Assembly: GCA_022340215.1 (NCBI GenBank)
Contig: JAJDOJ010000042.1
Coordinates: 1-47,451, forward strand
Origin: Gammaproteobacteria bacterium
GTDB lineage: Bacteria > Pseudomonadota > Gammaproteobacteria > JAJDOJ01
Direction: 5' to 3'
DNA length: 47,451 bases
How positions within the stretch are numbered: position 1 is the first letter of the stretch; each line of letters begins with the position of its first letter. Both the position numbers and the translations under genes were made by a program. This document shows positions 19,244 through 27,325 of the stretch, one piece after another. The notes beneath the pieces are model-generated. The model ran no database searches. It saw only the letters and a program-made list of their open reading frames with translations, and was not told the origin of the DNA.

Positions 19244-20728
19244 CTATGCGGTTGCAGGCGCCGATCCTGCCTCCTCCAGCACTGCATCACCCCCGCCGCC
19301 TGGTACGATTGCGGCGCGGCTGTCTCCCACACCGATCGTCAACAGATCCCACACCATCAGCAGGTAACCCGCCAGAGTGATCCAGCCGAAGGCCATGCGC
19401 CAGACCATGCCCTGGATGAACCAGGGATGGTTCTGCGCGGCGAAGTAACCTGCCCATCCCGAACCCTCGATGGCGCGCTCGACGAAGGACTGCTCATAGC
19501 CGGAGATCAGCAACGCCATGGTCATGCCGACAACCCCGATATTGAGCAGGGCCAGGGACCACTTCCACCGCCAGCCATTGCCCGCCAGTTCACCGGCCAT
19601 CCAGACGTTACCGCGCAGTTTCTGCGCCGCCAGGTAGAAGAAGGCGATATTGATGGTCGCGTAGGCCCCGAAAAAGGCGAGATGACCGTGCGAGGATGTC
19701 CACTGCGTGCCGTGTGTGAAGAGGTTGATCTGTGGCAGGGTGTGCATAAATCCCCAGACCCCTGCGCCGAAAAAATTACCGAAGGCATGGGCGATCAGCC
19801 AGCCCAGCGCCGGATGGTTGCTGTTCGTGAACCGGTGCGTCCCGGAATCGTAGATGGCGTGCACCACCATGGCGACCAGGGGAATGGGCTCCAGCGCGGA
19901 GAAGAACCCGCCGATGCTGAACCAGTACTCGGGTGTGCCGATCCAGAAGTAGTGGTGGCCGAGGCCGAGGATTCCCGACCCGAACATCAGGGCGACTTCG
20001 ATATAGAGCCAGGTCTGGACGATCTTGCGCCGCGCTCCGAGCGTGGTCATCAGCCCCCAGGCCATGATGCAGCCAACCAGGACCTCCCAGGTCGCCTCCA
20101 CCCAGAGGTGGATGACCCACCACCACCAGTACTGGTCGATCGAGATGTTGGTGAAATAAACCATGCCGGCCAGATAGAGGCCCGCCAGTGCGATGAGGTC
20201 CAGGATCAAGACTCCGGTGATCCCCGTCGTCCTGCCCTTCAGGGCGGTGGCCGCGATATTGAAAAAGAACACGAGCACGCACACCACGATGCCGATATCC
20301 GCCCACCTCGGGGCCTCGATATACTCGCGGCCTTCGTTGATGAACCAGATGGTCGTATCGGTCCCGGGGCCGATCTGAACGAAGAGGTAGACCACCACCA
20401 CGACCGCGACCGCGGTCGTAAAGACCCAGAAGATGAGGTTTCCCAGCTTCAGTCCCACCACCGGAATCCCGCTCTCGTCCTCAATCAGCCAGTAGGCGCA
20501 GCCAATGAACCCGAAAAGCATCCACACCACCATCGCGTTGATGTGGACCATGCGGTTGGTGCTGAAATCCAGGATCCCGTAGAGGAATTCCGGGCGCAGG
20601 TACTGTAGACCGGCCAGCAGCCCGAAGAACAACTGGGCGCCGAACAGCACGCCGGCGACGAGGAAATACTTCAGTGCGAGCTGCTGGCCGCCGCTCAGGT
20701 TGGAAATCTCGCTCACGCCAGGCTTCAT
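19244..20728 (-). CDS. norB: NorB, nitric oxide reductase large subunit (cNOR type)
   Basis: 494 residues, about 12 membrane helices. Reduces NO to N2O at a haem b3-FeB centre. Visible ligands: His62 (M-V-H-I-N-A, haem b), W-V-I-H-L-W-V-E-A-T-W-E with the FeB His and the essential Glu, G-L-G-H-H-Y-F-W (FeB His pair), and S-H-G-H-L-A-F-F-G-A-Y-A (haem b3/b). It lacks the N-terminal extension of quinol-type qNor, matching the presence of norC. Start overlaps norC by four bases. Confidence 0.95.
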   Translation of the reverse strand: MKPGVSEISNLSGGQQLALKYFLVAGVLFGAQLFFGLLAGLQYLRPEFLYGILDFSTNRMVHINAMVVWMLFGFIGCAYWLIEDESGIPVVGLKLGNLIFWVFTTAVAVVVVVYLFVQIGPGTDTTIWFINEGREYIEAPRWADIGIVVCVLVFFFNIAATALKGRTTGITGVLILDLIALAGLYLAGMVYFTNISIDQYWWWWVIHLWVEATWEVLVGCIMAWGLMTTLGARRKIVQTWLYIEVALMFGSGILGLGHHYFWIGTPEYWFSIGGFFSALEPIPLVAMVVHAIYDSGTHRFTNSNHPALGWLIAHAFGNFFGAGVWGFMHTLPQINLFTHGTQWTSSHGHLAFFGAYATINIAFFYLAAQKLRGNVWMAGELAGNGWRWKWSLALLNIGVVGMTMALLISGYEQSFVERAIEGSGWAGYFAAQNHPWFIQGMVWRMAFGWITLAGYLLMVWDLLTIGVGDSRAAIVPGGGGDAVLEEAGSAPATA

Positions 20729-21327
20729 GATTCACCTCCCTGGGGAATCGGCTTGAAGTTGTAGGGAAACCCGTTGGTGTCGATCGCCGCCATCCATTTG
20801 AGGAAGGCGATCACGGCCCTGCCCTCTTCCTCGGTAATCCCAAGGTCGGGCATCTTACGCCCGGTACCGAATGTCCGCGCGTTGGTTTCCGGATCCATCA
20901 GAAACATGAGCATGAGATCTTCTCGGGCCGCGGCACTCCCCCAGGACGCGTCGAGCCAGGACTTTGTCAGGTCGGGCGCAAAATAGGCGCCGTTGCCGAG
21001 CAGGGTGTGGCAGTTCATGCAATTGCGACCCTGAATGACCTTCTTGCCGTGCGTCACGAGCGCCTCGGCTTCCTCGTCAGAAAGCGCCTTACCGAACAGC
21101 GGCTCGGCGTCGCCGATCACCGGAACCTGAAAATTGCGGTCCGCGTCGAAGTTGTAGCTGATGCGCTTGTTGATCACGCTGTAGTTCGGCACCCGGTCGC
21201 TGCCGGCCGAGATCTGCTCAAGGGTGTCGAAGGTGAGAAATATCAGAATAATGAACATCAGGGCCGTCACGAGGAAGGCGGTCTTGCGCCAGATTTCCTC
21301 GCTGGACCACCAGGGCGCACTGCTCAT
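20725..21327 (-). CDS. norC: NorC, cytochrome c subunit of nitric oxide reductase
   Basis: 200 residues. One N-terminal membrane helix (about 15-34), then a periplasmic cytochrome c domain with C-M-N-C-H at 103-107 and the Met in G-R-K-M-P-D-L as axial ligand. The motif L-L-G-N-G-A-Y-F-A-P-D-L is typical of NorC. Passes electrons to NorB. Overlaps both neighbours by four bases (ATGA), so translation is coupled across the operon. Confidence 0.95.
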   Translation of the reverse strand: MSSAPWWSSEEIWRKTAFLVTALMFIILIFLTFDTLEQISAGSDRVPNYSVINKRISYNFDADRNFQVPVIGDAEPLFGKALSDEEAEALVTHGKKVIQGRNCMNCHTLLGNGAYFAPDLTKSWLDASWGSAAAREDLMLMFLMDPETNARTFGTGRKMPDLGITEEEGRAVIAFLKWMAAIDTNGFPYNFKPIPQGGES

Positions 21328-21689
21328 GCTGACCTCCTGCCGCTATGCGTGTTGTCTTCGGGTATGGGAGATTTCGGGTTTGCGTCTTCTTCCAATGCAG
21401 CGTGCGTGCCCACACACAGGTGCCAGATCGCGTGCGGCGCGAGCAGATAGCCCAGCAGCATGGTGACCACCAGGATCCGCCAGAAACCATACAGATGCGT
21501 AGCCTCGGCCAGTACCAGGACCGAGATAAAAAGGAAGACATAGGCAAGATAGGCGAAGGGCATCAGCCGGGGCATACGATGGACGCGGGACAGGGCGAAC
21601 AGCAGGGCGTAGGCCGCGCCCGCGATGATGATCATCGCGCCGGAGAAGAACGTGATGAAGAAATCCTGCAGGTCGACTGGCTGAATCAT
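21324..21689 (-). CDS. Small membrane protein encoded first in the nor operon
   Basis: 121 residues from ATG 21689, behind GGAGAGG; an upstream start at 21719 is less likely. Three or four hydrophobic segments (about 8-35, 42-62, 68-90), then a polar, charged tail. Motifs D-F-F-I-T-F-F-S-G-A-M and L-A-P-H-A-I-W-H-L are visible. I do not recognise the family with certainty. It is translationally coupled to norC and shares the FNR-type promoter, so an assembly or accessory role in NO reductase is the natural inference (NorE/NorF-like in position, not shown by sequence). Confidence 0.8.
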   Translation of the reverse strand: MIQPVDLQDFFITFFSGAMIIIAGAAYALLFALSRVHRMPRLMPFAYLAYVFLFISVLVLAEATHLYGFWRILVVTMLLGYLLAPHAIWHLCVGTHAALEEDANPKSPIPEDNTHSGRRSA

Positions 21690-21826
21690 TACAGCCTCTC
21701 CGGTGGTGATGGATCCCACGGCGCCGGGAACCAGGAATCCGATACTCCGGTGTTAACGGCGGCCGGTCCGGGTGACCGGCGAACAGTCTGGCCGAGGTAC
21801 CCTGCACCAATCGGCCGCAATGAAAA

Positions 21827-21840
21827 TTGACGAAAATCAA
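21827..21840 (-). promoter_or_regulatory. FNR-type site upstream of the nor operon
   Basis: TTGACGAAAATCAA, one mismatch from the FNR/DNR consensus TTGAT-N4-ATCAA, about 140 bases upstream of the first nor gene. Nitric-oxide-responsive DNR/NnrR regulators use the same type of site, so the controller could be DNR rather than FNR. No strong -10 was seen at the matching distance. Confidence 0.6.
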
Positions 21841-22310
21841 TTTATGCGTGCATTCGTGCAGTAATGCTTGAAACGGTGGTTAGAATCCCCGGAAACGGCG
21901 AACGGAAAAGGGGAGGAATCCGCAAATGTGTCAGGAGATGCCTTCGGCAGGCTCGAAGGCCGACCGGCAGGCTACGATAAGTTGAAGGACGAATTGACGC
22001 GGCGTTTCGATTGCCGCAAAGTCCGTGCTATGGAAAGTGGCTCTCTTGCCTTCCTCACCTGCATCGGACCCCCGACCGCGGCTTCCAGCCGGGGGGCCGA
22101 CCTGCTGCCGCCGTAGGCGACGACCAGATCGTCCATCGACAGACCGTCGCTGCCGTCTCGTCCGGCATACGATAGGACGGTGTGCGCTGGTAAATGTGGA
22201 CGCGCCGGCCAGGGAGCCCGGATCGAGGGAATACCCGATTGCGGCGCGATGCGCGACTCCCTGCCGGGGTGCACCTTCGGGCGGCCCCCGGGATGCCCTC
22301 GACAATCGAC
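21841..22310. other. Intergenic region between the nor operon and grxD
   Basis: About 470 bases with no supported gene. A minus-strand frame at 21972-22274 includes a vaguely protein-like stretch (S-M-D-D-L-V-V-A-Y-G-G-S) but has no ribosome site and no known family. It may be decayed sequence. Confidence 0.3.
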
Positions 22311-22661
22311 TTACCCCTGATCCACGGCCTTGTCCGCACCGCCCTTCCTGGCAACCGCGCCCTTGAGGATATTCTGCAGCTCCCCCTTCTCCAACAGCTC
22401 GAGTGTGATGTCGCAACCGCCGATCAGCTCACCGTCCACGTAGATCTGGGGGAAGGTGGGCCAGTTCGCGTATCGGGGCAGGTTCTGGAATATCTCCGGG
22501 TCCATGAGGACGTTCACGTAGGCAAACTCCTCCCCGCATTGCTGCAGTGCCGCCGAGGCACGCGCGGAAAACCCGCACTGGGGCATGTTCGGCGTTCCCT
22601 TCATATAGATAATGACGGGATTACCTTCTACCTGCTCCCGAATTCGATCCAGCACATCCAT
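22311..22661 (-). CDS. grxD: Monothiol glutaredoxin, Grx4 type
   Basis: 116 residues. Carries or delivers 2Fe-2S clusters, with roles in Fe-S assembly and iron sensing. The active site C-G-F-S starts at residue 29, and the family signatures W-P-T-F-P-Q-I-Y-V-D-G-E-L-I-G-G-C-D are complete. AGGAGG lies 9 bases before ATG 22661 but only 3 before ATG 22667, so I chose the later start; the difference is two residues. Upstream lies repeat A copy 1. Confidence 0.95.
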   Translation of the reverse strand: MDVLDRIREQVEGNPVIIYMKGTPNMPQCGFSARASAALQQCGEEFAYVNVLMDPEIFQNLPRYANWPTFPQIYVDGELIGGCDITLELLEKGELQNILKGAVARKGGADKAVDQG

Positions 22662-22698
22662 CTTCATCCACCTCCTAAATGACCAACAGGTTCAACTC

Positions 22699-22861
22699 TA
22701 AGGCGATTTCTGTCAAATGACATACCATCCTGCTTGTCTTTTCATCCGTCCGCTGTGTTGCGACAACCGTTCCATAGTTCGACTATGCGCCTGTTGTCGC
22801 GCCTTGATGACGAACGAAAATCCGGCGCAATCTGGTACGCCATTTTCCGGCAATCGCCTAA
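22699..22861. repeat. Repeat family A, copy 1
   Basis: 163-bp element. Its ends are imperfect inverted repeats of about 28 bp (AGGCGATT, then AAATG and TACCA in both). The centre is a second inverted repeat: GCGACAAC and GTTGTCGC enclosing CATAG-TTCGA-CTATG. The whole can fold as one long hairpin. No coding capacity. Compare 39208-39371 and 47210-47451. Confidence 0.9.
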
Positions 22862-22906
22862 GTGTATCCTGCGCGGGCGGAAATTAATAAGGCAATTAGG
22901 ATGGGG

Positions 22907-24721
22907 TTATTCCCCAACGCCCGGCACTACGTGACCCACTGCCGTGTCGACGTTGCGCTGCAACCATAGTTCCAGCAATGCGAGGTGCCAGAGTTTGCTG
23001 CCCCGGATCGGGGTGAATACCGCCTCGTCCTCGGGAGCCGCCAGCAGGGCATCCACATACTCGCGCCGGTAGAGACCGCGGTCGCGGCATTCCCTGCTGT
23101 TGAGCACATCGCGGACCATGTCGAGCACGACCCCCCGCACGTATTTCAGAGCGGGGACCGGAAAGTACCCCTTGGGACGGTCGATTACCGCGTCGGGCAG
23201 CAGCCCGCGGGCGATGCGCTTCAGCGGAAATTTCCCGCCCTCGCGGAGTTTCATCCGGGGCGACATGCGCATCGCGAGTTCCACGACCTCGTGGTCCAGA
23301 AATGGCACACGCGCCTCCAGACCCCAGGCCATGGTCATGTTGTCCACCCGCTTGACCGGGTCGTCGACGATCAGCATTGTGACGTCCATGCGCAGGACGG
23401 CATCGAGAAAGGAATCGGTGCCGGGTCGGGACAGCTCCCCTGAGATCAGCTCGGAGGTAAAGTCCTCGGAAGCCCACCGCGGGGCCACCGTACGCGCGAA
23501 CTCCGCGTTGTCGCGATCGAAATAGTTCCGCCGGAAACGTTCCAGGTCTTCACCGGCCTCCGTCTCCATCAAGGGATACCAGAAATAACCGCCAAACACC
23601 TCGTCCGCACCCTGCCCCGACTGCACGACCTTGACGTCCTTGACGACACGTTCGGCGAGCAGATAGAACGCCACCGCATCCTGGGCGACCATGGGTTCGG
23701 CCATGGCATCGACGGCCTCCGGCAGGCGCTCCACGACCTCCCGGTTCGGGACATGGAACTTGTGATGCTCGGTGCCGAAACGTTCTGCCACCGGATCGGA
23801 GAACTCGAACTCGCTGCCCTTCTCGTCCGGATGGTCCTCGAAACCCACGGTGTAGGTCTTCAGATCGCTCACCCCTGCACGGGACAGCAGCCCCACCAGC
23901 AGGCTCGAGTCCAATCCACCGGACAGCAATACGCCCACGGGTACGTCGGCGACGTGCAGTCTGCGTTCCACCGCACGGGTCAGGGCGTCCCGGGTCGCAT
24001 CGATCCACGCCTGATCGGACAGCGGCGTGGCGGGGCGCCGTGCCTCCAGCGACCAGTAGCGTACGAGTCGCTGTTTACCGTTCTCCTCGATGACCAGGGT
24101 ATGGGCGGGGGGTAGCTTACGGACGCCATTGAGAATCGTGCGCGGCGCCGGGACCACCGCATGCAGGGTCAGATGATGGTGCAGGGCCGTCGCATCCAGG
24201 CCGGTATCGATCCCTCCAGACGCCAGCAGGGCCTGCGTATTGGATGCGAAGCGGAAACCGTGACGGTCCTGCGTATAGTACAGCGGCTTGATCCCGAGGC
24301 GGTCGCGCGCCAGAAAGAGCTTCCTCGCTCGCATGTCCCACAGGCCAAAGGCGAACATCCCGTTGAAGCGCATGACACACTGTTCACCCCAGAAGTGGTA
24401 GGCCTTGACGATGACCTCGGTGTCGCCGGTGGAGAAGAAATGGTACCCCGCGCGCAGCAGCTCGGCGCGCAACGCCGGATAGTTGTAGATCGCCCCGTTA
24501 AACACCAGCACGAGCCCGAGTTCCCGATCCACCATCGGCTGGTTGGCGTGCTCGGAGAGGTCGATGACGGAAAGGCGCCGGTGTCCGAACGCCAGTGGCC
24601 CGTCGGAGTAACTGCCTTCGTGGTCGGGGCCACGACGAGCCAGAGCGCCCAGCATCCGGCCGATCGCCGCACCGTCGGGTGCCGAACCATCGAAACGCAA
24701 TTCACCGCAGATCCCACACAT
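22907..24721 (-). CDS. Asparagine-synthase-type amidotransferase, probably N-acetylglutaminylglutamine amide synthesis
   Basis: 604 residues. N-terminal class II glutamine amidotransferase with Cys2 as nucleophile (M-C-G-I-C-G), R-G-P-D-H and F-N-G-A-I-Y-N. C-terminal synthetase domain with ATP-binding S-G-G-L-D-S-S at 267-273 and the S-G-Q-G-A-D-E-V-F-G-G-Y loop. The segments K-G-S-E-F-E-F-S-D and M-L-I-V-D-D-P-V-K-R-V-D-N-M-T-M resemble the subgroup that amidates N-acetylglutaminylglutamine, a compatible solute. Its usual partner, a GNAT/ATP-grasp-type synthase, is not in this window, so ordinary AsnB remains possible. Confidence 0.75.
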   Translation of the reverse strand: MCGICGELRFDGSAPDGAAIGRMLGALARRGPDHEGSYSDGPLAFGHRRLSVIDLSEHANQPMVDRELGLVLVFNGAIYNYPALRAELLRAGYHFFSTGDTEVIVKAYHFWGEQCVMRFNGMFAFGLWDMRARKLFLARDRLGIKPLYYTQDRHGFRFASNTQALLASGGIDTGLDATALHHHLTLHAVVPAPRTILNGVRKLPPAHTLVIEENGKQRLVRYWSLEARRPATPLSDQAWIDATRDALTRAVERRLHVADVPVGVLLSGGLDSSLLVGLLSRAGVSDLKTYTVGFEDHPDEKGSEFEFSDPVAERFGTEHHKFHVPNREVVERLPEAVDAMAEPMVAQDAVAFYLLAERVVKDVKVVQSGQGADEVFGGYFWYPLMETEAGEDLERFRRNYFDRDNAEFARTVAPRWASEDFTSELISGELSRPGTDSFLDAVLRMDVTMLIVDDPVKRVDNMTMAWGLEARVPFLDHEVVELAMRMSPRMKLREGGKFPLKRIARGLLPDAVIDRPKGYFPVPALKYVRGVVLDMVRDVLNSRECRDRGLYRREYVDALLAAPEDEAVFTPIRGSKLWHLALLELWLQRNVDTAVGHVVPGVGE

Positions 24722-24724
24722 GAC

Positions 24725-26320
24725 TCAGCTGACGCCTGAACCGGACGCTGTCTGCCCACCTGCCGCCGCGCCCCATCCGCCACCCCCTGGCGTCTCGATG
24801 CGCAGCACGTCACTCGCAATTACCCGCCCGCTGAACTTCCCCGGTATAGCACGGCCGTTGAGAAAGTTTGCCCCCGGCGCGGCGCTACCACCGCCGGCCA
24901 ACCCCCAGGGTACATGCGCTCGCCGCTCCGTGAGCAGGGTGAACTCGGCCGCATCGAGAAACTCCAGCTCTCGCACCAACCCATTGCCCCCCGGGCGCAG
25001 CCCTTCACCTCCGGATCCCGCACGGATCGCATAGCGGCCCACGCGCAGCGGGTAGCGGCCCTCCAGGACCTCCACGGGCGTGTTGCGCGTATTCGTCATG
25101 TGGGTCTGCACACCACTCAGTCCCCCACCGCCCGGGCCTGCGCCCATGCCACCGCCAACGGTTTCGTAGTAGCCCCAGCTCGAATTTCCCGACGATCCCG
25201 CAGCGACATTGTTCATACTACCGTGACTCGCCGCCGGTATCGCTTCGGGAACGGCCCCGGCGAGCGCTCCCAGAACGGCATCCACCACGCGCGTGCTGGT
25301 CTCTACGTTGCCCGCGGCAACCGCCGCCGGGTAACGGGCGTTCAACAGACACCCCTGCGGTGCCGAGAGCCTGACAGGCCGGAACGTCCCCGCGCAAGCG
25401 GGCGTAACCGACGGCATGAGACAACGAAATACGTAGTAGACCCCGGCGGCGGTCACTGAGAGCGGACAATTGAGATTTCCTTCCACCTGCGGGGAGGTTC
25501 CGTCGAACCCGACGCTCACCACACCGTCGCCAACTTCGATGGATACCCGGATCGCAATGTCCCTGCTACCGACACCGTCGTCGTCCAGATAGTCGGTAAA
25601 GGAATAGACACCCTGCGGAATCCGGCCCAGTGCGGAACTCGCCATTCGCTCGCCATAGGCGTTGAGCTCCGTGAGTGCCTGTCGATAGCGTAACGCGCCA
25701 ATCCCCTTGACCAGCGTCCCGAGGCGCAACAACCCGCGATGGTTCGCGCCGATCTGTGCAGCGAAGTCTCCCCGGGCGTCGCGCCGATTGCGCGTGGCGC
25801 CTGTGATCGAGTCGAGCAGTGCCTCATCCACCCGTCCGCCATGCATGACATGCGTCGGAGGAATGATCTGACCCTCCTCGCTCAGGTGTCGCGACACCGG
25901 CATGGAACCCGGCGTATCCGCGCCGATATCGGCATGATGGGCGCGGTTGGCGACGAACCCGCGCAACCCGCCTTCGACGAATAATGGCGCGACCATCGTG
26001 ACGTCGGGCAGATGGGTGCCCCCGAGAAAGGGATCGTTCAGCATCACCATGTCGCCCTCGGCCCAACTCACCGATGCGACGATGCCCCGCATGGCATAGG
26101 CCATGCTGCCCAGATGCACCGGGATGTGTGCGGCCTGGGCGCAGAGCTCGCCGGAGTCGTCGAACACGGCGCAGGAATAGTCGAGTCGATCCCGCACGTT
26201 CGGGGAAAACGCCGCACGTTGCAACTGCGCACCCATCTCACCGCAGACGGCCGAGATACGGCTCGCGAACAGACTGAGTTCTATCGGATCCATGACGAAG
26301 CTTCGCGTGGTGAGTGACAT
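24725..26320 (-). CDS. Hydantoinase B / oxoprolinase family protein
   Basis: 531 residues from ATG 26320 (behind GGGG); longer upstream frames lack support. HyuB family: N-terminus D-P-I-E-L-S-L-F-A-S-R-I-S-A-V, then M-G-A-Q-L-Q-R-A-A-F-S-P-N-V-R-D-R-L-D-Y-S-C-A. Further on come G-D-M-V-M-L-N-D-P-F-L-G-G-T-H-L-P-D-V, H-H-A-D-I-G and the Gly-rich C-terminus E-T-P-G-G-G-G-W-G. These proteins work with HyuA in ATP-dependent opening of 5-oxoproline or hydantoin rings, or in acetone carboxylase-like complexes. No hyuA partner is adjacent, so the substrate is unknown. The stop is 3 bases from the amidotransferase start, suggesting one operon. Confidence 0.88.
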   Translation of the reverse strand: MSLTTRSFVMDPIELSLFASRISAVCGEMGAQLQRAAFSPNVRDRLDYSCAVFDDSGELCAQAAHIPVHLGSMAYAMRGIVASVSWAEGDMVMLNDPFLGGTHLPDVTMVAPLFVEGGLRGFVANRAHHADIGADTPGSMPVSRHLSEEGQIIPPTHVMHGGRVDEALLDSITGATRNRRDARGDFAAQIGANHRGLLRLGTLVKGIGALRYRQALTELNAYGERMASSALGRIPQGVYSFTDYLDDDGVGSRDIAIRVSIEVGDGVVSVGFDGTSPQVEGNLNCPLSVTAAGVYYVFRCLMPSVTPACAGTFRPVRLSAPQGCLLNARYPAAVAAGNVETSTRVVDAVLGALAGAVPEAIPAASHGSMNNVAAGSSGNSSWGYYETVGGGMGAGPGGGGLSGVQTHMTNTRNTPVEVLEGRYPLRVGRYAIRAGSGGEGLRPGGNGLVRELEFLDAAEFTLLTERRAHVPWGLAGGGSAAPGANFLNGRAIPGKFSGRVIASDVLRIETPGGGGWGAAAGGQTASGSGVS

Positions 26321-26521
26321 CGGGGTCCCCGAGCCGGGCAACGGGACGAAACCGGTTACGGAGCATGACGCTTGCCGGCTACATTGAGTCGTCCGGCACT
26401 GGTTGATTTCCGCCCGATCAGATTCCGCATGCCGGGCCACCGAGTAGTATAAGGTAGATTCGACGCAGTTGACCGCCAGGAGCCTCCCGGCGGTCTGTAC
26501 CACTGGCGGCAGTGTGCTATC

Positions 26522-26550
26522 TTGCAATATGGTCTTACCCTGTCTATCTT
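26522..26550 (+). promoter_or_regulatory. Likely sigma-70 promoter of sodB
   Basis: TTGCAA (26522-26527) and TATCTT (26545-26550) with a 17-base spacer, about 75 bases before the sodB start. Sequence-only prediction. Confidence 0.4.
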
Positions 26551-26624
26551 AAGTGCCCTTTTTCGCCGGGGCCTGGTATTCGGACAGGCCCGGATTCCAA
26601 GTACACCGAGAGGAGCGAACCGAC

Positions 26625-27209
26625 ATGGCCCATGAACTGCCCGATCTTCCCTACGCCAAGGATGCCCTGGCGCCCCACGTCTCGGCCGAGACCCTCGAAT
26701 TCCACCATGACAAGCATCACGCGACCTACGTGGCCAATCTGAACAAGCTGGTGCCGGGAACCGAGTTCGAGAACAAGTCCCTGGAAGACATCATCATGAA
26801 TGCCCCGGCCGGCGGTGTATTCAACAACGCCGCACAGATCTGGAACCACACATTCTACTTCAACTGCATGGGTCCCAATGGCGGCGGCGATCCGAGCGGC
26901 GCCCTGGCCGAAGCCATCAACGCGGCATTCGGTTCCGTGGCGCAGTTCAAGGAGAAGTTCTCGACCTCGGCGGCCACGAACTTCGGCTCCGGCTGGACCT
27001 GGCTGGTGAAGAACGACTCGGGCGCGTTGGAGATCGTCAACACCGGCAACGCCGGAACGGTCATGACCGATGGCAAGACCGCGCTGCTGACCATCGATGT
27101 CTGGGAACACGCCTACTATATCGATTACCGCAACGCACGCCCGAAATACATCGAGAACTTCTGGAGCGTAGTCAACTGGGATTTTGTCGCCGCAAACTTC
27201 GGCGCCTGA
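26625..27209 (+). CDS. sodB: Iron superoxide dismutase
   Basis: 194 residues. Converts superoxide to O2 and H2O2 in the cytoplasm. ATG 26625 follows GAGAGGAG. Metal ligands His27, His75, Asp158 and His162 (I-D-V-W-E-H-A-Y-Y) are in place. A-A-Q-I-W-N-H-T-F-Y-F and the Q-F-K-E-K-F and F-G-S-G-W-T-W-L motifs point to the Fe-type enzyme. Normal length. Monocistronic, closed by a strong hairpin. Confidence 0.96.
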   Translation: MAHELPDLPYAKDALAPHVSAETLEFHHDKHHATYVANLNKLVPGTEFENKSLEDIIMNAPAGGVFNNAAQIWNHTFYFNCMGPNGGGDPSGALAEAINAAFGSVAQFKEKFSTSAATNFGSGWTWLVKNDSGALEIVNTGNAGTVMTDGKTALLTIDVWEHAYYIDYRNARPKYIENFWSVVNWDFVAANFGA

Positions 27210-27273
27210 TCGGCGACCCGCCTGCGCGGCGGGCGTTTGCGCAGCGGATCCTTATTATACTAGTATCCGGTGA

Positions 27274-27305
27274 AAAAACGGCAGCGTCCGACCGCTGCCG
27301 TTTTT
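27274..27305 (+). terminator. Strong terminator hairpin between sodB and argD
   Basis: 13-bp perfect stem (27274-27286 with 27293-27305, loop TCCGAC), A5 at the start and T5 at the end, so it can act on both strands. It ends only 20 bases before the argD start codon. Confidence 0.9.
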
Positions 27306-27325
27306 CATTTTGGCGTGCGAATCGT

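Noticed and set aside
18758-20608. Plus-strand frame of 616 codons opposite norB
   Set aside because: Antisense shadow; norB ligands and membrane helices are on the minus strand.
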